Below are positions 59,716-64,000 of a stretch of DNA of 64,000 nucleotides, piece after piece; the first letter of the stretch is position 1; each line of letters opens with the position of its first letter. The DNA is from LD21 sp963715785 (lineage in GTDB: Bacteria > Bacteroidota > Bacteroidia > Bacteroidales > VadinHA17). The position numbers and the translations under genes were made by a program. A model generated the notes under the pieces. It did not search any database. It was given only the letters and a program-made list of their open reading frames with translations, and was not told the origin of the DNA. The DNA lies in NCBI GenBank assembly GCA_963715785.1, contig OY970276.1:806001-870000 (forward strand). The letters are read 5' to 3'.

Positions 59716-60767
59716 CAGAGTAATGGTATTTTAACAATAAATTCCGAACTTGTCTCTTCTGCAATAAGCTGTTTCCCCGATACAAGATTAACCCGCTGTG
59801 CAAGATTCTTCAGCCCGATCTGAGTGGAATTTAAATGTGTTGCCATCTTTTGCAGGTTATTTTTAACTATAACATACTTATTTTCAACGTATATTACAAT
59901 CTTCAAGGGATTTTCACGGGTTGCCTTATTATGCTTTATGGAATTTTCAACAAGGATCTGAAGTGACACCGGAAGTATTTCATAGTTCTCAGGGGCATCG
60001 ACCCTGATTTCCATCAGGATCTTACCGTCATCTCTTATCTGATGTAAATAAAAATAATCCTTTATGAATGATAATTCAACGCTAAGCGGGACCCTGTCAT
60101 GTGAGCTGTTCTCGAGTATATACCTGTAAATTGATGACAATCGCTGAATAAACTCCTCTGCTATTTCCTGACGTGTACTTATCAGTGAGGATAACGTATT
60201 CAGGCTATTGAAGAGAAAATGCGGATTTATCTGATTCTTCAGGGTTTCATTCTGAAATATAAGCTTTTCTTCTCTAAGCTTCTGCTCTCTCTTCAGGGAT
60301 GCCTGCCAGAGCAGAATAACAAAAATTACAGCTCCCACTGACAATCCTGCCACTGTCGATTTAAACCATTTATGTATATCTGTATGGATAAAATCATAAT
60401 ATGCTTTAGAAAGATGCTCCCCCCTGATCCACATTCCTGAATACTGCAACAGAATAAAGAGAGTAATAGAAGCAAGCATGCAACCCGCCAGGAATATCAG
60501 AAATCTGAAAGAAACAATACGTGTTATTTCGCCCGGATTTTTATCAAAATTCACATTCGCGAATAACCTGGTTCCCAGATATATAAAAATTTCCAGCTGA
60601 ACAAATAGCATGATAAAAACACCGAATGGAAACGCTGACCCTGCATTATTTTTCCCAAACATCGTAAGAATAGTCACTACCACTGAAAAAATCAGAAATG
60701 TTAAATGAGAGACTGGTTTTCGCAAATTCAGAAAATCATATGGCTGAGGAGTTTTCATCGTGTTCAT
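59715..60767 (-). CDS. LytS/YehU-type sensor histidine kinase
   Basis: A 350-residue inner-membrane histidine kinase of the His_kinase (PF06580) type. Four hydrophobic segments occupy the N-terminal half (about 21-37, 47-69, 87-108, 137-155), with no recognisable extracytoplasmic sensor domain beyond short loops. The kinase core follows: the phospho-acceptor His183 in INPHFLFNSLN and the N box ILVENSIKHNKA; the G box is degenerate (GLKNLAQRV), as is common in this family. The membrane part may sense envelope change through the transmembrane helices. It is co-transcribed with the upstream secreted protein (20-bp gap) and the response regulator. Confidence 0.95.
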   Translation of the reverse strand: MNTMKTPQPYDFLNLRKPVSHLTFLIFSVVVTILTMFGKNNAGSAFPFGVFIMLFVQLEIFIYLGTRLFANVNFDKNPGEITRIVSFRFLIFLAGCMLASITLFILLQYSGMWIRGEHLSKAYYDFIHTDIHKWFKSTVAGLSVGAVIFVILLWQASLKREQKLREEKLIFQNETLKNQINPHFLFNSLNTLSSLISTRQEIAEEFIQRLSSIYRYILENSSHDRVPLSVELSFIKDYFYLHQIRDDGKILMEIRVDAPENYEILPVSLQILVENSIKHNKATRENPLKIVIYVENKYVIVKNNLQKMATHLNSTQIGLKNLAQRVNLVSGKQLIAEETSSEFIVKIPLL

Positions 60768-60787
60768 ATTAGCAAAAATATAGTTCT

Positions 60788-61630
60788 TTATTGAATTTTC
60801 TCTACTGTGATCGCTCTGATTGTTTTAACAAGGAATTTTTTATCAATACCCTTTACCGAGATCTCCTGAAATGTGCCGGAATAAGTATCGGCGTATTCTA
60901 TAATTCCGGTTCTGAGTGATATCCAGGTTGTTCCCCAGTACTGCTCAGTGCCCTTTCCTTTTATCTGATCCATGTTTATTTCAAGCAGATTATCGATGGC
61001 TCTGTAATCAATTACCGCGCATAATTCATTATTCATCTCCGAGATGCCAGTCCAGCGGATCTGTATGTTGTCGTGTGAATAGTTTCCTATCCCCCCCATA
61101 TCAAAGCCTTTTTCAGGTCTTATAATGAAATATCTGTTCAGCTTCAATGAATCATCATATTTCCAGGCAAACTCCTCGATAACTCCCATGTCCCAGACTA
61201 GATTCTTTGCAAAGACGCTCTCCGTATTAGCCGGAAAGTTTTTGAAACTGTCCTTCCCAAGCATCCTCTCAGATGGAAAATATTTCATTTTCTCCATATA
61301 ATCCTGCCTTGTTCCAACAGGGAAAGGCTGTGAAAAACTGTTCGAAGCGGAGATATAGACATTTTCCCACATTGCGCTGTCTCCGGGCAATCCGGAGGTA
61401 TAATCACCCGTAATTTTCGTCTTACCTGTAAAGTTACCATAAAGATCACGGTTAGTGTAAATGGCTGTCATCCTGTATTTTTGAGGTGTTTTGCTCTTTG
61501 CCAATTCCGGCAGCTCCCGGAGGTACTTCTTCTCAACCGCCGAAGCGCTCTGAGCTTTTACAGCCGATGGCAATATTATCAGCAAGCCTATAAAGAGCCA
61601 TGCGTAACCTGATTTAAATTTTGTTTTCAT
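60788..61630 (-). CDS. Secreted protein of unknown function, first gene of the LytTR operon
   Basis: A 280-residue protein with a signal peptide (WLFIGLLIILPSAVKAQS) and no transmembrane segment or lipobox, so it is periplasmic or secreted. The body is rich in beta strands with many aromatic residues (YRMTAIYTNRDLYGNF, GDSAMWENVYIS, QYWGTTWISLRTGIIEY) and resembles the GLPGLI-type or related lipoprotein-localisation-like folds only loosely; the family was not assigned. It precedes the histidine kinase by 20 bp on the same strand, so it could be a ligand-binding or accessory partner of the sensor (inference). No promoter with an exact TAnnTTTG was found upstream; a near match (TTAATTTG on the minus strand, 61666-61673) is the best candidate. 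Confidence 0.7.
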   Translation of the reverse strand: MKTKFKSGYAWLFIGLLIILPSAVKAQSASAVEKKYLRELPELAKSKTPQKYRMTAIYTNRDLYGNFTGKTKITGDYTSGLPGDSAMWENVYISASNSFSQPFPVGTRQDYMEKMKYFPSERMLGKDSFKNFPANTESVFAKNLVWDMGVIEEFAWKYDDSLKLNRYFIIRPEKGFDMGGIGNYSHDNIQIRWTGISEMNNELCAVIDYRAIDNLLEINMDQIKGKGTEQYWGTTWISLRTGIIEYADTYSGTFQEISVKGIDKKFLVKTIRAITVEKIQ

Positions 61631-62023
61631 GAGTTAAATTTTATTGTTTTTTGAATAATATGAACAAATTAACGACGGAACCGAGCTGAATAAAAATATA
61701 TTACTCAGAATGGATAAAATTGATTGTTGAATTGTGGATTTTGGGGTTTTAACCGGAATTGTACTAAGGGAGCAAGTCTATAAGGTTATAAATCTTTGTG
61801 ATTCTTTGTGAAGCCTTAGCGCCCCTAACCTGAGCTTGCCGAAAGGTGTGGTTAATGGATTTCTAACCGGGGAGCGCCTGAGATTATAAGAAAACTTGTA
61901 AAAAATGAAATAAGAAAATCTTCAAAAGAAAAGCTCCTGAGTCTGAATAAAAAATCAACCACCCCGGCCGGTAAGAGCATTAGTATCATAACCAGAAAGC
62001 GGTCCGGCCACCCCTCCTTCAAA
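61631..62023. other. Intergenic region upstream of the LytTR operon
   Basis: About 390 bp with no convincing gene. It includes a TTTGTGATTCTTTGTGAAGCC stretch typical of dispersed Bacteroidota intergenic repeats and CCCCTCCTTC (62011-62020), whose complement recurs at 62303-62313. Confidence 0.45.
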
Positions 62024-62137
62024 CTACCCTTTATACACATCTTCAACAAATATCTCTTTCAGAACACTCTTTTAAGTTTCTGTACTTTCTTTTTGCGGAA
62101 AAAGAAAGTACGAAAGAAAAGCCGCCCAAAAATCCAA
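62024..62137 (-). repeat. 114-bp inverted repeat, right copy
   Basis: The reverse complement of 58690-58803 with one mismatch. It has the same 13-bp hairpin (62082-62094 with 62099-62111, loop GCGG). A third, short partial match (GATGTGTATAAAG) lies near 62280. A second hairpin, CTTCTTTCTTTTTG/CAAAAAGAAAGAAG (about 62158-62191), follows directly. Confidence 0.9.
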
Positions 62138-62465
62138 TCCGGCGTCTTTTTTATTTGCTTCTTTCTTTTTGGACGAGCAAAAAGAAAGAAGGAAATAATA
62201 TCAATAAACTAACTAAAGTAGGCATTAGTAGCGTTAATGGGGGCTCTCGTTTTAAACTGATATCATGCATCACATCAAAGATGTGTATAAAGATTAGTCC
62301 TTCAAAAGGAGGGGAAACAACACGGTTTCTGCCGTTCGATTGGGTTTCAAACAAGTGAATTGGTCTATCGTATGTTAAAACGGACTGTTCTTTTTGTATT
62401 TGATTAAAATATTTTCATCTTTATCATTGAACTTCCTGACCCTGAACAGGGCTTCGTTAATCTAT
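62138..62465. other. Intergenic region upstream of the ABC gene
   Basis: About 330 bp with no gene seen. It holds the T/A-rich hairpin at 62158-62191 and a partial copy of the 114-bp repeat's end with TCCTTCAAAAGGAGGGG (about 62280-62313). Confidence 0.5.
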
Positions 62466-62496
62466 TTTGCCGAATGATTTATTATAGTTACGTTTA
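62466..62496 (+). promoter_or_regulatory. Probable promoter of the ABC ATPase gene
   Basis: TTTG (62466-62469), a 19-bp spacer, then TACGTTTA (62489-62496), one base from the TAnnTTTG consensus. The expected start is near 62502, about 30 nt before the ATG at 62531. Confidence 0.45.
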
Positions 62497-62530
62497 CACA
62501 TTTGGCGATGTTGAAATCCGCATTTGATAT

Positions 62531-64000
62531 ATGAGTGAGGAGATTCTGAAAGCATTAATGGAACTGTTTGCCCTGATTGTAAAACAGGACATGGGGATAC
62601 TCAACGATGAACGTGAGTATGTCTCCCGTTTTCTGAACAAGCAGCTTACCAGGCAAGCCGTCCAGGAATATCTTGCCCTTTTTGATGAGCATGCCGGACC
62701 GGTAATGGAAAGGTCGCAGCTCAAAGAACCATCCTCTCCCTCAGTAAAAGACTCGGTTAAAATACTCGGTATTTGCAAAAAGATAAACCGCACCCTTAAT
62801 CAGGAACAGAAAGTGGTTGTACTGATGCGGCTTTATGAACTGGTAAATACCGACCGCCAGTTCACCATTCACAGGATGAATATAATAAATACCGTAGCCG
62901 AGGTATTCAGAATATCATCTGTCGAATTTGCCGCAATAGAACAATTTGTAAAAAACAATGATCCCGCCGGGCTGGTGAATCCTGCAATTCTCGTCCTGGA
63001 ACCAGGCCTTGAGAAGTGCAGCCTGTGCAGCAAGATGGCTACAGGTTATCAGAACACGAGGATCATCATTCTCCGTGTACCGAGTGTTGACCTGTATTTT
63101 ATAAAATACGTATCGAACGACCAGTTATATCTGAATGGGCTGCCTGTCGCATCCGGACATGTTTATACCTTTGCGAAGGGGGGCTCAATTAAGTCTCAGC
63201 AGGGCCATTCTATCTATTATAGCGATATCAGCTCCAGCTTTCTCTCCGATATCATTATTCACAAGATTTCATTTACTGCTGAGAATCTCTCGTACGAGTT
63301 CAGGGAAGGTCATGCTGCAGTGAATAATGTGAGCTTCTCAGTGGAGGAAGGTAAGCTGATAGGAATAATGGGAGCAAGCGGTTCAGGCAAGACAACGCTG
63401 ATGAATCTCATGAGCGGCATTCAAAAACCTAATTCGGGCAGCGTAAAGATCAATGGCCTTGATATTGCAAGAGATAATATCGAGCTTGAAGGCGTTTTCG
63501 GATATGTACCACAGGATGATCTTCTTGTAGAAGATCTCACTGTTTTTGAAAATCTTTATTATGCTGCCTGCCAATGCTTCCGAAATAAAACGAAAGGAGG
63601 AACTCACGGAACTTGTGGATCATACTCTTTCAAATCTTGGACTTCTGGAAAAGAGAGCATTAAAAGTAGGATCTCCCTTTAATAAGGTGATAAGCGGCGG
63701 ACAGAGAAAAAGGCTGAATATTGCTCTTGAACTGATCAGGGAACCGCTTGGTCCTGTTTCTTGATGAGCCAACCTCCGGATTATCTTCAAGGGATTCCGA
63801 AAACCTGATGGATCTTCTCCGTGATCTTACTCTTAAGGGAAAGCTTGTATTTACTGTTATTCATCAGCCGTCATCGGAAATTTTCAAGATGTTTGATAAG
63901 GTAATCATCCTTGATCAGGGTGGCTGTATGGCATATTTCGGGAACCCTGTCGATTCGGTTATTTACTTTAAAACGCTGGATGCCCAGATCAATTCCAACC
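62531..64000 (+). pseudogene. TerB-like/ABC (ABCG-like) transporter ATPase, two frameshifts, cut by window end
   Basis: The gene starts intact at 62531. An N-terminal helical TerB-like domain (about 1-140) with NDEREYVSRFL is followed by an FHA-like beta region (about 150-235), then an ABC nucleotide-binding domain with Walker A GASGSGKTTL and Q-loop PQDD. The first frame is lost near 63593-63600 (an extra G in AAAGGAGG), after which the frame +1 reads EELTELVDHTLSNLGLLEKR and the signature ISGGQRKRL. A second shift near 63746-63752 restores a third frame with Walker B LFLDEPTSGL and H-loop VIHQPSS, open to the window end. Both indels behave as +1. An uninterrupted conserved protein thus spans three frames: either sequencing error or real decay. 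In relatives a membrane domain follows; it would lie outside the window. Confidence 0.8.

Noticed and set aside
62155..62358. 67-codon frames on both strands near the right inverted repeat
   Set aside because: They cover the poly-T/A hairpin and dispersed repeat sequence; no start context or family match.

Overview
The window looks like a chromosomal segment of a Bacteroidota bacterium, probably an environmental Bacteroidales-like lineage. The evidence is two PorP/SprF-family proteins, two giant secreted proteins ending in the gliding-motility-associated (CHU_C, type B) C-terminal domain of the type IX secretion system (T9SS), a LytTR two-component pair, and promoters of the Bacteroidota form TTTG-N19-TAnnTTTG. 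No rRNA, CRISPR array, transposase or phage gene was seen.

Layout. (1) 1-757: nine or more 71-bp tandem repeats, each resembling the promoter plus 5' half of a tRNA, run into an intact tRNA-Ala(GGC) and its terminator. (2) 776-2317: an SRPBCC/AHSA1-like protein and PurU (formyltetrahydrofolate deformylase), then a terminator shared with the convergent PorP gene. (3) 2391-28960, minus strand: an 8,536-residue modular secreted protein followed by its PorP/SprF partner. (4) 28961-34302: a repeat-rich island. It carries an AAA+ ATPase with a canonical promoter, a DUF6922-like/AbiEii toxin-antitoxin-type pair, and two identical four-helix-bundle genes in a 553-bp tandem duplication, all set among heptamer and nonamer repeat arrays. 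(5) 34303-57375, plus strand: a second giant protein (about 7,355 residues) followed 18 bp later by its own PorP/SprF partner. The two giant/PorP cassettes are divergent mirror images around the island. (6) 57546-62137: a lipoprotein of unknown function, then an operon of a secreted protein, a LytS-type histidine kinase and a LytTR response regulator. This operon is bracketed by a 114-bp inverted repeat. (7) 62531-64000: a TerB-like/ABCG-like ATPase gene broken by two apparent +1 frameshifts and cut by the window edge.

How the genes work together. The giant proteins should be exported by Sec through their signal peptides, then moved across the outer membrane by the T9SS using the C-terminal domain and the adjacent PorP/SprF protein, as known for SprB/SprF. 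They would act as very long surface or secreted filaments or adhesins. Both are built from tandem Ig-like, MBG, YDG and related modules. Several blocks show recent tandem expansion: 16 nearly identical 276-bp units, and higher-order repeats of 978, 1,488 and 2,709 bp. The LytTR pair is a plausible local regulator, but nothing in the sequence ties it to the giant genes.

Most unusual elements: the tRNA-derived repeat array, the mirrored nonamer arrays around the duplicated four-helix-bundle gene, and the scale and regularity of the higher-order repeats in the giant genes.
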